From Medicago truncatula (lineage: Eukaryota > Streptophyta > Magnoliopsida > Fabales > Fabaceae): a DNA stretch of 64,000 nt. How positions within the stretch are numbered: position 1 is the stretch's first letter; each line of letters begins with the position of its first letter. Positions 10,931-21,603 of this stretch are shown here, piece after piece. The stretch covers positions 9,610,001-9,674,000 of the forward strand of contig NC_053049.1 of the NCBI RefSeq assembly GCF_003473485.1, in the 5' to 3' direction. Both the position numbers and the translations under genes were made by a program. The notes below the pieces were generated by a model. It was not told the origin of the DNA. It saw only the letters and a list, made by a program, of their open reading frames with translations, and searched no databases.

Positions 10931-12346
10931 TGTGCACAAAAGAATTCTTAATCTCCTGCATTCAATGATGTCTTGCAAAAATTCTCAACCAGTAGTCCAG
11001 TACACCATGATTGTTTGGTTCCATCGCACAAAATGTTTAGCCAAAATCAGTTTAGACGTGAACAAACCATACTTTTTAAATTGATTAGAGATATTTAAAT
11101 AGAAATGATATTTGAACAATCATTTTTTAACAACTTTCTCTTTCATACTTATATTGTCCTTCTATTTTCTTTCTCTATTTCTTTGATTTTTATATCACTA
11201 CCTAAATTTCTTTATATAATTTAGTTGTCTAACAAATTGTCACAAAAAATAGTTGTTTAAATAACATTGCTCATATTTAAATTTCATTATTGAAGTCTTT
11301 TCATTAAATTATTGGGTTTGAAAATAGACTTGTGCATCGAAATTTTGTCATATCATCCTAATTTTTTCCTTCCACTTTTATCTCACACTCTTCATGACAC
11401 GTTATGATTTTTTAAAGACATGTGCTTGTCATTTTTTAAATTCACTACATTTCACCTTAGCAATGAATGGGACCAATACTCTTAAGCACATTTTTACCAT
11501 TATTTAGAACTATTTATGTGTGTTTGTAAAAAATAAAAAAAATAAAAACTATTTAATCATTATTTGTAACAATTCTTCCTATTTTTCTAACTCTTCAATT
11601 AATTTGTCAAAAAAAAAAAACTCTCCAACTAATATCGAGTCATTTTGAAGGCCTAAGAATATAGAAGCCGTAAAGGGAAGTGATTATACGTTGCTTTTTT
11701 TAAAATTGTATAATATATTGCAGCCATCTTTTCTCTCCTCTTTGACATGTGTTTGAGATGCTTTAATTAAGGAATTAAAATGATACTACCTAAATAGTTA
11801 AAGGACTAAAAATATCCTCTTAAAAAGTGTTAACTATCATCAGTGACGCACATACATAGTTTGCAATCTTTATCAAAAATGTTCATTTTTTTTATTAAAA
11901 GCATTAATAACTGCACATATTTAATTTAGCTTCTAAGTTGATTTTGTCTTTCTTTTTTATAAAAAAATATAAGCTTCTATGTTTATTTTATGAGCAAAAT
12001 GATTTTATTACTTTGAGTACGAGGGATATTCAAACCTACACAAAGAATCAAGTCGAATGCATTTAAAACAAGAGAAAGAATTACCGCACCAATTAGCAAA
12101 AACAACAATCTTATTTTTTCGTTCTTATCTACTAAAAAGAACTAGCAAAAACTATTTTGAATGTTTCTTCTTCTTCTTTTATGAATTTATATATTCTCAT
12201 AAAAATATGCTAAAGTCACCGATATTATGAAAATTCAATGTCACCCAATATTTTTCCTTGTCTTTGAATGAGTCAACATGCATTTTTTTCGTGGGTTTAT
12301 TTTTGGAAAAAAAGAAATTATGATTTTCTTTCCACGGGTTTTACAT
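10931..12346. other. Intergenic, no gene seen
   Basis: AT-rich. A block at about 11098-11262 repeats the sequence of 10527-10707 (…ATGATATTTGAACAATCATTTTTT… with the following CTTTCTCT and TTGTCCAACAAGTTGTCA words), so an older local duplication is present. No gene is seen. Confidence 0.45.
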
Positions 12347-12506
12347 CACTACTAAAAAACAAAAATTAGCGAGGGAAATTTTGTGAAGGAAAACGTGAAA
12401 TTTCTCTCTAATTCCCGTCACTAAATTTTGCGAGTATAGAATTTGTGAGGAATTTTATTTTTTCCGTCACTAATTTTCCTTGCTAATTTTGCTTTTTCTA
12501 GTAGTG
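12347..12506. mobile_element. CACTA-type MITE, 160 bp
   Basis: The element begins CACTACTAAAAAACAAAAAT and ends with GCTTTTTCTAGTAGTG, the CACTACTA terminus characteristic of CACTA (En/Spm) transposons. The interior is a mirrored set of TTAGCGAGG/CCTTGCTAA and CGTCACTAA words. A 3-bp target duplication is not perfect here. Confidence 0.7.
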
Positions 12507-12520
12507 TGTGAAGGAATAAA

Positions 12521-12702
12521 CGAGAAAGTCTTACATAGGCACAAATACAAATGAAAAATGCTTAGGCACACATACATAAATTATAAAGTTAAAAAGAGAA
12601 AATAATTAAATGATGTGACTTGATGTTTTTCATTTATTTTTCTTCATGTGAGTGTGCCCAAGCATTATTCATTAGTATTTGTGCTTAGACAAGACTTTCT
12701 CG
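12521..12702. mobile_element. 182-bp foldback MITE
   Basis: Terminal inverted repeats start CGAGAAAGTCTTACATAGGC and end GACAAGACTTTCTCG. Inward pairing continues through GGCACAAATAC and GTATTTGTGC and the ATGCTTAGGCACAC and GTGTGCCCAAGCAT blocks. The flanks carry a 7-bp repeat GAATAAA at 12514-12520 and 12703-12709. Confidence 0.7.
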
Positions 12703-13131
12703 GAATAAAAACATACTGGACAATGGCTTGATGTGACTTGTTATCATGCTATTTGTCCTTTTTCTGTTTTTTTTTTTCTTCTTCCCAAGGTAATGTATAG
12801 TTCCTTTTCCATTGTTGTTTTCCAAATACTCCTACTTGTGTTACCCATGATGTAGTGCATTCTAATTTCTAATCAATCATTTGGCTTCTTTTCACTTTTA
12901 AAAAATTCTGTATAAATGTTATGTCGGCAAGTTTAATATAAGTAGTATAGAATGATAATTTGCACGATGGTTGATTACCCTAACAAGCGTCTTAAAAATA
13001 TTGTTTAAAAAATACTATTTAAAATAAAATTTTATCTTAAAAATATAAGTTAAACATATGTTAAAATTATATTTACATATTTTCTATGTAAAAGTTGCGT
13101 CTTTTAAATCCTTAAACAATACTCACTTCGT

Positions 13132-13752
13132 TTCAAAATACATGTCGCAATTTTACAATGTGTACTATTCACATAGTTTATTTTAGTCATATTTTTTCAC
13201 TAACATATAAATACTAATGTTAGCATGTAAGATGTTGTTTGATTTGTCTCGATGAATATTTTCAAAATATCAAATTTTTATAATTTTTTATTGGCTTAAA
13301 TAGGTCTTTTGTCCTTGCAAATATAGGTCATTTGAATTTTCGTCCCTGAAGTTACTAATCCTTCCATTTTGTCATTGCAAATATTAATCATTTGAAAAAG
13401 GGTTCTAATTACATCTGATTAGTAACTTCAGTGACGAAAATTCAAATGGTCTAGATTTGCAGGGACGAAAGACCTGTTTAAGCCAATCATTTTGCCCACG
13501 TCGCTAATGACAACCCACCTAAGCAAAAACACCTAATTAGGACCAAAACTCAGATGACTAAATTTTACAGTGACACATTGGAAGGATTAGTAACTTCAAG
13601 GACGAAAATTCAAATGACCTATATTTGCAGGGACAAAAGACCTATTTAAGCCTTTTTTTTTATTATATATAATTAAAGATATTAATTGCCAAAGTTATGT
13701 ATTGGCATGTGTGCAGTGGTTGACTGCGACATGTATTTAGAAATGGAATGAA
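13132..13752. mobile_element. Stowaway-like MITE split by a second MITE
   Basis: The left end is TA|CTCACTTCGTTTCAAAATAC followed by ATGTCGCAATTTT. The right end is TGCGACATGTATTTAGAAAT then GGAATGAA|TA, its inverted complement. The split halves are separated by the element at 13293-13652. The TA flanks and CTCxxTCxGTTTC-type ends match Stowaway (Tc1/mariner) MITEs. Confidence 0.6.
13293..13652. mobile_element. 360-bp inverted-repeat MITE nested in Stowaway
   Basis: Ends are GGCTTAAATAGGTCTTTTGT and ACAAAAGACCTATTTAAGCC, a perfect terminal inverted repeat. Long inner arms pair too (CATTTGAATTTTCGTCC with GGACGAAAATTCAAATG). The central part shows a further internal repeat of GACGAAAATTCAAATG. 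The flanks are T-rich, so the target duplication cannot be read with confidence. Confidence 0.75.
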
Positions 13753-13860
13753 TATCATTATGATACTTCTTAGCATTTTCCTTGTTTTAAAAATGATTTG
13801 TTTGTTGGTAAAAGAAAAGTAATCATTAATCATTTATTTCAGTATGTGCAATTAAAATTA

Positions 13861-14035
13861 GGGTCTTGTTAACAAGTGTCTCCGGGTCACTCTTTAAAGA
13901 TTTCAAAAAAAAATAAAAAATTATAAAAAAAGTCAAATATTTTGATTTCAGATGCATTGATTACACATATTTTCATAATAAATTGCCATTTAAAGACCTT
14001 AACTAATGCTCTCATGGCACTAGTTAACATTTCCT
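13861..14035. mobile_element. 175-bp MITE with 9-bp duplication (family A, copy 2)
   Basis: It starts GGGTCTTGTTAACAAGTGTC and ends GGCACTAGTTAACATTTCCT, matching the ends of the 10771-10921 copy in reverse. A perfect 9-bp duplication TTAAAATTA lies at 13852-13860 and 14036-14044. Confidence 0.75.
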
Positions 14036-14046
14036 TTAAAATTATA

Positions 14047-14193
14047 CTCATTTCGGTCCTTATTATAAGAAACAATTGACGTTTTAGATTCATTGTATAA
14101 TTAATGTATCTTGTTATAAATATAGACTAGATACATTGTTTACACAATGAACTTAAAAAGTCAAATGTTTCTTATAAGAAGGACCGAAAGAAG
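14047..14193. mobile_element. Stowaway MITE, 147 bp
   Basis: TA-flanked. The left end CTCATTTCGGTCCTTATTAT pairs with the right end ATAAGAAGGACCGAAAGAAG. The central sequence contains the usual AGACTAGATACATTG block. Confidence 0.75.
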
Positions 14194-14289
14194 TAAGTTA
14201 GAAAGACTGGGTTTAACATAAAAGTTATGAATTTGGTAACTCAAAATCATACAAATAAACTTTGATGTGTGGGACAAGTATCAATAATA

Positions 14290-14440
14290 CTCCCTTCGGT
14301 CCTAAATATAAGAGAATATATATTTTTTCTTCATGTTCAATGAATAAATGACGTATTTAGCTTATATTATAGTCTAGATACATTTATTCTTCAATGAACC
14401 TAAAAAAATATTTTTCTCTTGTATTTAGGATCGGAGGGAG
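14290..14440. mobile_element. Stowaway MITE, 151 bp, well preserved
   Basis: TA|CTCCCTTCGGTCCTAAATAT is paired with ATTTAGGATCGGAGGGAG|TA, the canonical Stowaway terminus and TA duplication. It shares the TAGTCTAGATACAT centre with its neighbour at 14047-14193. Confidence 0.9.
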
Positions 14441-14442
14441 TA

Positions 14443-15744
14443 ACCCATAATCAAAATAATCACAAGCAACAAGACAAATCTAGATCTAATATAACAATCA
14501 ATTGTAAAATAAAATCACAATTGAACCAAAGAATAAACAAGATAAAGAGAGTAGAAAACAACACCAAAGAATTGTTTACACAGTTCGGTCCAACAATGAC
14601 CTACTATGTGGAAGAGAGATCTTCACTCCACGATAAATGAATTCTTTACAAAAAGAACAAAAAAGTAACAAGAAATTAGTGTCAGCAAACTTTCTAAAAA
14701 CAAACCCAATATCTACACATTTTCAATCTCATGTTTACAATTGTTTCCCAACCCCCAAAAGTAACCAACCCTTAGCATTTGATCTTCTCGTTTGGTTTCC
14801 TAAGATTCACCCAAGTTGCTCACAAATGACTCTCATCTTATGTGTTTACCAACCCCATTAATCTCTCCCAAAAGGTACCAACCTTTTTCAAGAGCGCCAT
14901 CTTTTGATTATTCAAGATTCACATTTGGACACTTTGAATCTCACCCAAAGACGTTCGACCTTTAGTTTCTAAGTTCTCTAAAAGTTGTCTCATAAGGTTT
15001 CCATGAGATTTTGAAGCTCACTCAACAAATTGATCAAGGAGTACTTAAATAGTGTTTCAGACCAGTCACATTGTGCCACAATTTGTATCAACTGTGTCAC
15101 GATTTCACGTTTGTACGTAACACAATACTGAACGTTATCATCAAATCATGTCACGATTTATTCCTTTGTGCCACAACATTTTCAGTGGCAAACATCCAAA
15201 TCGTTGATCTAATATTGTGTCAGGGTTTGCTAAAACATCAACATTAAATTTTGAATCAAAACTCAACAATAAAAATGATTAAAAGTAGTTGGAGAATTTA
15301 TTCATATAAGTAATTTTCGTGAAACATTATGCTGCAACAATGCTACATATATAATTGTGTTTGTTTTCCAACATTTCAACATAATTTTACTTAAGAAAAT
15401 CTTTTTTTTTTTTTTAGAAAAACATAATTTTAGTTAAGATAATCATAAAATCCTATTACTTTGATTGTTTAATCACATCCATCATCCGATTTACTCCAAA
15501 AGCTAATTAAATCATTGAAGTCGAACCCTCCTCATCTATCTTGGTTCCTTTCTAAACAAACATTCCGAATTGTTCATCAAGTTGCAGAAAATGTTAATAT
15601 GATGTCATGTCCCTTTTCTTCTCTTTCACTAATATGATATTTATTATACTACAAATTGTTTAAACGGGGCTATATGATAAGTGTCAAAGTTATCTAGTCT
15701 GTGATATATTTTTATAGGTATTTTATTACATCTGAAAATAATTA
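14443..15744. other. Intergenic, no gene seen
   Basis: This tract is less AT-rich and has two short open frames (14419-14640 and 14637-14861) without recognisable domains. Repeated words such as GTGTCACGATTT and TGTGCCACAA at 15060-15230 suggest old retrotransposon leader sequence, but I cannot name it. Confidence 0.35.
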
Positions 15745-16141
15745 CTCCTTGCGTCCTAAATTATAGGTTGTTTTGGAAAAAAAAATTCTCAAATTATAAG
15801 TTCTTTTATAATATCAATGAAACATTAATGTTACTTTTCAATTATATCATTAACTTCCCTAAAAAAAAAATTATACCATTAACTATATATTAGTCTCTCT
15901 TCTTTCAATTCTTTAATTTATTTTTCTCATACCATTTATTAAGGACAATTTTGTAAAACACCTTGTAATATCTTTTTCCCATACAAAACTAATTATATTT
16001 TTTTTGGTGGTATTTTGGGTTCGAACCCCGAACCTTGCATGTATTATGCATTATCCTTACAAACTGAGCTAAGCTTACGTGGACATATTTTTAAATATGT
16101 ATAAAATGTCCAAAATGTCATATAATTTTGGACGGAGGGAG
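15745..16141. mobile_element. Stowaway-like element carrying a nested SINE
   Basis: TA|CTCCTTGCGTCCTAAATTATA at the left pairs with TATAATTTTGGACGGAGGGAG|TA at the right. At nearly 400 bp it is longer than usual because a tRNA-derived SINE lies inside it near 16005-16086. Confidence 0.65.
16005..16086 (-). mobile_element. tRNA-derived SINE, copy 1
   Basis: On the minus strand, AGCTTAGCTCAGTTTGTAAG provides an RNA polymerase III A box and GGGTTCGAACCC a B box, about 35 bp apart. The same module recurs at 21020-21104, 37005-37085 and 44060-44135. It is a SINE head and not a tRNA gene, because the acceptor and anticodon stems do not form. Confidence 0.65.
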
Positions 16142-16211
16142 TATTATGTTAGATAAAGTCGACATATAGGCTATTTAAGAAAACGAGAGGGAGTATTATG
16201 TTAGACGATTA

Positions 16212-16279
16212 CTCGCCTAACCTTCCATTGACTAAGGGGATACACGAGTTTCCCCTTAGTCAATGGAAGGTTATGCGAG
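16212..16279. repeat. Near-perfect 29-bp hairpin
   Basis: The left arm 16212-16240 and right arm 16251-16279 are complementary at 28 of 29 positions, around a 10-nt loop (TACACGAGTT). The arms read CTCGCCTAACC… and …GGTTATGCGAG. No ORF overlaps it. Confidence 0.9.
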
Positions 16280-16550
16280 AAATTTGACAGCAGAATAAAG
16301 GTGAGACAATTCTTTCTCGAGTATACTAAAGAATACTTGAGTCTTGAAGACTTCTGACTTAGTCAAAACTCAATTGAACGGGGCAATGAGGCACTCGACC
16401 CCTATTTCATATTTTTAGGGCCATTAATCATAAGGAACAATGAGCAAGGAAGCACGTTTTAAGAGAGGTTGCATGAATTGGACCTTGTCAACATATCACA
16501 CCATAAAGAGGAAAGTTGTTGACCAAACTTGGGGCACCACACACCCCTTT

Positions 16551-17312
16551 ACACTCTCTTTGGTAGGGTAGAAATAGGGAAGATAGAGTGAAGGAGGAGA
16601 GAAGTTGAAGAGAGATAGTAAACTTCTCCTGTTTGGTAGAGAAGAGAAACAGGGGAGAGAGACTAAAAAGCTGTGGGTCCCACACAATATTCTTTCTCCC
16701 CATAATTGAGAAGAAATAGAAGGAGAGAAGAGGTGTTTTTTTGCATTCCTATTATACCCCTCATCTCTATTTTCATTCAATTAATTTTGTTTGTCTTTAT
16801 TATACTATAGTTTTTTTTTTCAACGACAATTTTGTTTCATTCTTCCCTCAATTTTTTTTTCATTCCTTAAAAATAAAACTTTATTTCTTGGTGCCGAAGT
16901 AGAACCGTTTTGGTAAATAAATATATAGTATGTCCCTATTTTGCAATTGTATGTTGTACGCTCATGTTTAAATAGTTTATAAAATATTTCGAAATACTAC
17001 AATTTTTATCCGGGGGAAATACTACACCTTTTATTGGTAAACAATACATAAATTTATATATAAAAAAAATGATATACGTTTCATTTAAAATAAGTAATTA
17101 AATTAATTTGAATGGAAATATTATTTTAACATAGGGGCATTATAGTACTTTTAAAAATAAACAACACTTCTCTCTTCTCTATTTCTTCTATCTTTCTCTT
17201 ATACCAAACATTCCATCAAATCCACTCTATTTCTCACCTTTTTCTCTCTTCACAAACTCTCTCTTACCTACTTCTCTCTTCGCAACTTCTCTTCTATACC
17301 AAACACACTCTT
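16551..17312. mobile_element. Inverted-repeat element of about 760 bp
   Basis: The left end ACACTCTCTTTGGTAGGGTA and the reversed right end AGAGTGTGTTTGGTATAGAA share a TTTGGTA core, followed inward by purine-rich GAGAAG/GAAGAG words on both arms. The arms are degenerate and the interior is AT-rich. No target duplication was identified. Confidence 0.5.
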
Positions 17313-17699
17313 AATGAGGGAAAACTAACGCATCACCCACGCAAATAATCAACCAATGCTATGCATTGTAGACCATGTTGTTGGCTAGTAGGAATAATAT
17401 TGTCTATAAATACTTATGTTGTAAAATGAATCGAAGACACAATCAATCAAACTCAAATTATTTTTGCAATTTCATCCCTTTATCTTTTTGTCTTTGTCTT
17501 TATTTACATGCATTTACTAGTTTAGTGGCTAAAAATCCCAAAAAGTAAAGTACCACACTTTAATAGAGCAATTAAGAAATTCACAGTTGAAGGACATATT
17601 TTCTGCCTTGTAGTAATCGTTTCAAGAAAAGAATCACAATTAAAGACTATTATTCGATACCTCGGCTAAATCTTTAGGTCGACAACATAAACATAGTTT
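17313..17699. other. Possible LTR remnant, no gene
   Basis: A TCTATAAATACTTATG promoter-like word at about 17402, followed by GAATCGAAGACACAATCAATC, resembles the R-U5 part of a plant LTR. It may belong to an LTR interrupted by the inverted-repeat element to its left. Matching ends were not found, so the call is weak. Confidence 0.3.
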
Positions 17700-17821
17700 A
17701 TTGATAAAAGTACAAAGAATGCTCAAAATACATTACGAAGATAAGATTCAAACATTTTGAATTGATAAAAGTACAAAGAATGCTCAAAATACATTACGAA
17801 GATAAGATTCAAACATTTTGA
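17700..17821. repeat. Perfect 61-bp tandem duplication
   Basis: Positions 17700-17760 and 17761-17821 are identical (ATTGATAAAAGTACAAAGAA … CAAACATTTTGA). The absence of any difference suggests a very recent event. Confidence 0.95.
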
Positions 17822-17849
17822 AGACACGATAAAGGGCAACTCCGCCAAT

Positions 17850-19165
17850 CAAAATAAATATATTTTTAGCCTCTATCATCTCAATTGATAAACTATGTTT
17901 ATTTGATTTTATCAACCACCTCCTTCAAATTTGCTACCTTCCCATCAAAAAATATATTATTTCTTTTCAATCAAATACACCACAAAGTTGGTAATCAAAT
18001 CAAATGGGACAATTTTTTTTTTTCTTTTCAATTTTCCCTTTCAACAAGGAACTAAAAACTCCATAAAAAGGAATTCAAAGCAAAAAAAATAATCCAACAC
18101 CCCACTTCCCCAATTTGATGGATCTGATCCAAGCCATACAAAAAATTTCCTCCAATAACACTCTTTTATTTGATGAGAACAATAAAATCTCATACAATAT
18201 TATTGATGAATATTTTTTTTTTTACAAAAACAAAACGATATTCATTCATTTAAATTGATAGAGTACATCAGATACAAACATCACTAAAAACGTAAATGGT
18301 GAAACTACGAACAAACTCATAACACCCAAGTTAATAGCATACAACGACAAAATGCCTAAAAATAATATGATAAAACCTAAGTTACCGAAATACTCATGTT
18401 TCCGAATCTGCAACGTTGACGCTCAAATCATTAATTGTGTTTGTAATTAACTGATGTTGATCTTTCAATAGGAACTAAACGAATACTGCAATAAGACGCG
18501 AAATCAAATGTCGTACAAGACGACGAACAACACAACACCACATTTAGACGAAAAAATCACAAAAAGCACAAAAAAAAACACTTATATGTGAAAACCACTT
18601 ATTGATGAATATCTTTATAACACCTATTTGTGAAAGTTCCACCCTTGGTTGTATCCTAGCTTGAATCAATCTCCAATCCAACACTCACATTTTTAGGCAC
18701 TTAGTGTATAATTTTAGAAGATGCTTATCAAACGCTACTTTAGTGTGTGTGTGTGTTTTTTTTTTTTTTTGAGGGATAAAATTGATGATATGATAAGATT
18801 AATTAAAAAATTAAAAGGCGAATATTTTTAATATATAGTGACAGCCAGCACGTGGTATATAATTTGACTATGGTGTTTTTTTAGGGAATTTGACTATTGT
18901 ATTTTTAATTAACAAAGTCCTTTAATTAAGTGCATAAATTTGAATTCAACCATATGGAATAAATAGTTGATTGGTGGTGGTCAATTAAAGTGATGAAAGG
19001 GTTCGTTTGGCCGTGGTATGCATGAATTTCAATCCTATCACATCTTCTATGTTCTTTCTAAATTAACAAATTGATGCATTCTGAAACAATACTGATTACG
19101 TTAGCTAGGATAAGACACAAGCTTCATAATCACTTATTTTTCTTCATCAGAAAAGCAATAACATC
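17850..19165. repeat. Segmental duplication, unit A
   Basis: This unit aligns in order with 19595-21565. Shared blocks include CTACCTTCCCATCAAA against CTTCCTTCCCATTGAT, TTGGTTGTATCCTAGCTTGA (both), and GACAGCCAGCACGTGGTATA (both). Unit A carries a retroposon (18214-18598) missing from unit B. No coding region is seen in either. Confidence 0.8.
18214..18598 (-). mobile_element. Retroposed element with 14-bp duplication
   Basis: This is a 385-bp member of the family at 90-614. It starts on the + strand with poly(T) (minus-strand poly(A)) and is flanked by a perfect 14-bp duplication TTATTGATGAATAT at 18200-18213 and 18599-18612. It shares AACAAACTCATAACACCCAA-type blocks and the GACGACGAACAACA block with the 90-614 copy. 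It is absent from the paralogous segment near 19950, so it arrived after that duplication. Confidence 0.85.
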
Positions 19166-20355
19166 ATTAGAAAAGAATTTTGGAATCTCATACTAAGGAG
19201 CGTCAAAATCTCCTTTTTATGACGTATCGGAAGCTTGCATACCAAGAAATGTTACAGTAACTTTGTAGGCACTTGTTTTAGGGGCACAAATCCCTTACAC
19301 AATGGGCTGTGATAACACTTGTGAACATAATTATTGTTTATCTATAATTGCTATGTTTAAAAATACCTCATAAGCACACTGTTGGCGGCGAAACAAAGCG
19401 TATCCAAATATCTGGTGGAACTTAGAACGTGTTTAGTTGAGTGTTGAACAATTTTCACGTAAGTTTATATAATCTCCATTAAATATGGACCTCTCTCTTA
19501 GCCATGATTTAAACATTGATTCATCATATTGTATGAGCGAGTTTAGTTCATTCTACTGGAAAAACAAGATAGAGTTATTTTGCCAATCCATAAAAACAAT
19601 TTTGTTTGCCTCTATCCTCCCAATTGATAAACCAAACACAGCATCATCGTTTGATGTTATCAACCATCTTCAAATTTTCTTCCTTCCCATTGATTTTTTT
19701 TTTGTCAGGTAATCTAGTGACTAGAATTCACATTAAAAAAAAAAAAATATTTCTTTTCAACAAAATTCACTACAAAGGTTGTTAATCAAACCTGTTTTTG
19801 TTTTTGTTTTTGCATTTTCCCCTTTCAACAAAGAATTAAAAGCGAAAAAATCATCCACCATCTCACACAAAATACACCCCAACTTGATCGATGTGATCCA
19901 AGCCACACAAAATCTTTCTCCAATTTTTTCTTTAATGCCTCCAAATTTCTTTTGCTTTGGAACATTAGAAAGAAAAAAAAAATACCAAAGTTTCACCCTT
20001 GGTTGTATCCTAGCTTGAATCAATCTCCAACCGATCATACACTTTTTTTTAAGAAGCCAAAATCACAATAAATTGAAGTTAAAACCATATTAAACACAAG
20101 GAGTGCCTAATTTAATGAGATCCTTATCAAACTCTACTTGAGTCATATTTTATTTGCGCGCACTACTTGAGTTTTTTTTTTTCTATTTTTTTTTTTTACA
20201 ATAGCATGCTTAGAGCATCTTCAATACTTATTTTTAGTTTCATAGACTACTAATAGGTTGTCATACAATGCCACGTCATACTTATGTAACTCATACACAT
20301 TTTATTCAATGATAAATAATTATGAAACTCTTAAGCAACTAATATATTTTTTTTT

Positions 20356-20810
20356 GGGTTAAATACGTTTTTAGTCCCTATAAATATACAAACTTTTCGT
20401 TTTAGTCCCTCTAAAATTTTCCTTCAAATTTTAGTCCTTATAAAATTTTCAATCACTACTTTTGGTCCCTATTTTTAAGTTAATTTTTGTATTTTTAAAT
20501 GAAATTGTGCAGAAATGTTAAGCATATTGTAAAAAAAATTCCCAAAAAAAACTAGAATTTTTTAGCAAAACATAAATTAAATATGAATTTTTAACCTTCA
20601 AAAATATAAAAATTCATGTTTTGTTAAGAAATTCTAAATTTTTTGGGAGAGATTCTTATAATATTATGAATTTTTATATGAGTTTACTTTAAAATAGGGA
20701 CCAAAAGTGAAGATGAAAATTTTTTAAGGGACTAATAGTTGAAGGAAAATTTTAGAGGGACTAAAACGAAAAGTTGATATATTTATAAGGACTAAAAACA
20801 TATTTAACCC
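20356..20810. mobile_element. 455-bp MITE, family B copy 1
   Basis: Ends are GGGTTAAATACGTTTTTAGT and ACTAAAAACATATTTAACCC. The arms extend well over 80 bp (AAACTTTTCGTTTTAGTCCC with GGGACTAAAACGAAAAGTT). It closely resembles the element at 36482-36974. The flanks are T-rich, compatible with a 9-10 bp duplication but not decisive. Confidence 0.8.
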
Positions 20811-21019
20811 TATTTTTTTTATTTCTACTCAATATTGCCTCAAATTTAAATATTAATTGATTAATTTCAACGATACCGTGTCTTATTTACTATACTTCCA
20901 CAATGTTTATGTTGTGTATTTTGCCACATTAAATTTTTTCAATGGAGATAAAAATTAAGATACAAAACATCAACCTATAGAATCGTTAGTGACACTTCAA
21001 TTGAAAATATTTTTAGTTC

Positions 21020-21104
21020 TCGTGAGCTTAACTCAGTTGTTAGAAACAACGAATAATATATGTAAGGTTCGCGTTTAAACCTCGACCACCAATTTTTTTT
21101 TTGA
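21020..21104 (+). mobile_element. tRNA-derived SINE, copy 2
   Basis: GAGCTTAACTCAGTTGTTAG (A-box-like) is followed by GGTTCGCGTTTAAACCTCGA (degenerate B box) and a T-rich end. It is the only SINE copy of the four on the + strand and the most diverged. Confidence 0.5.
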
Positions 21105-21603
21105 AGATGTTGTTGGTATTATCCAACAAAATTAAAAGGCGAATATTTTTAATATATTTTAAATAGTGACAGCCAGCACGTGGTATATAGTTTGACTATG
21201 GTTTTTTAATTAACAAAGTCCTTTATCCAAAAAAGATTAATTAACAAAATCCTTTAATTACGTACATAAATTTGACTTCCACCATATGGAAGACAAATTG
21301 GTTGGTGGTGGTCAATTGAACTGATGAAAGGGTTCATTTTGCTGTGGCATGCATGAATTTCAATCTTATCATAACATCAATGTTCTTTTAAATATTAACC
21401 TTACTATGGATAAACTATTTTAGTTTTAGAAAATTGATAAAATTGATGCATGCGGAAACAATACTGATCACGTTAGCTACGATATAAAACACTAAAGACA
21501 CAAGTGTCATAATCACTTTTTTTAGAAGGTAATCACTTATTTTCCTCATTAGAGAAGAAATAACATCGACATATATGATATATACATACAAGTCCACATT
21601 CAC

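Larger units (their letters stand above)
19595..21565. repeat. Segmental duplication, unit B
   Basis: This is the second copy of the 17850-19165 unit. It was lengthened by a 455-bp MITE (20356-20810) and a SINE (21020-21104), neither of which is in unit A. Small open frames near 19757-20038 on both strands are AT-biased and unconserved between the two units, so they are not called as genes. Confidence 0.8.

Noticed and set aside
14419..14861. Two adjacent plus-strand frames of 73 and 74 codons
   Set aside because: The first starts inside a Stowaway MITE end and neither shows protein-like features.
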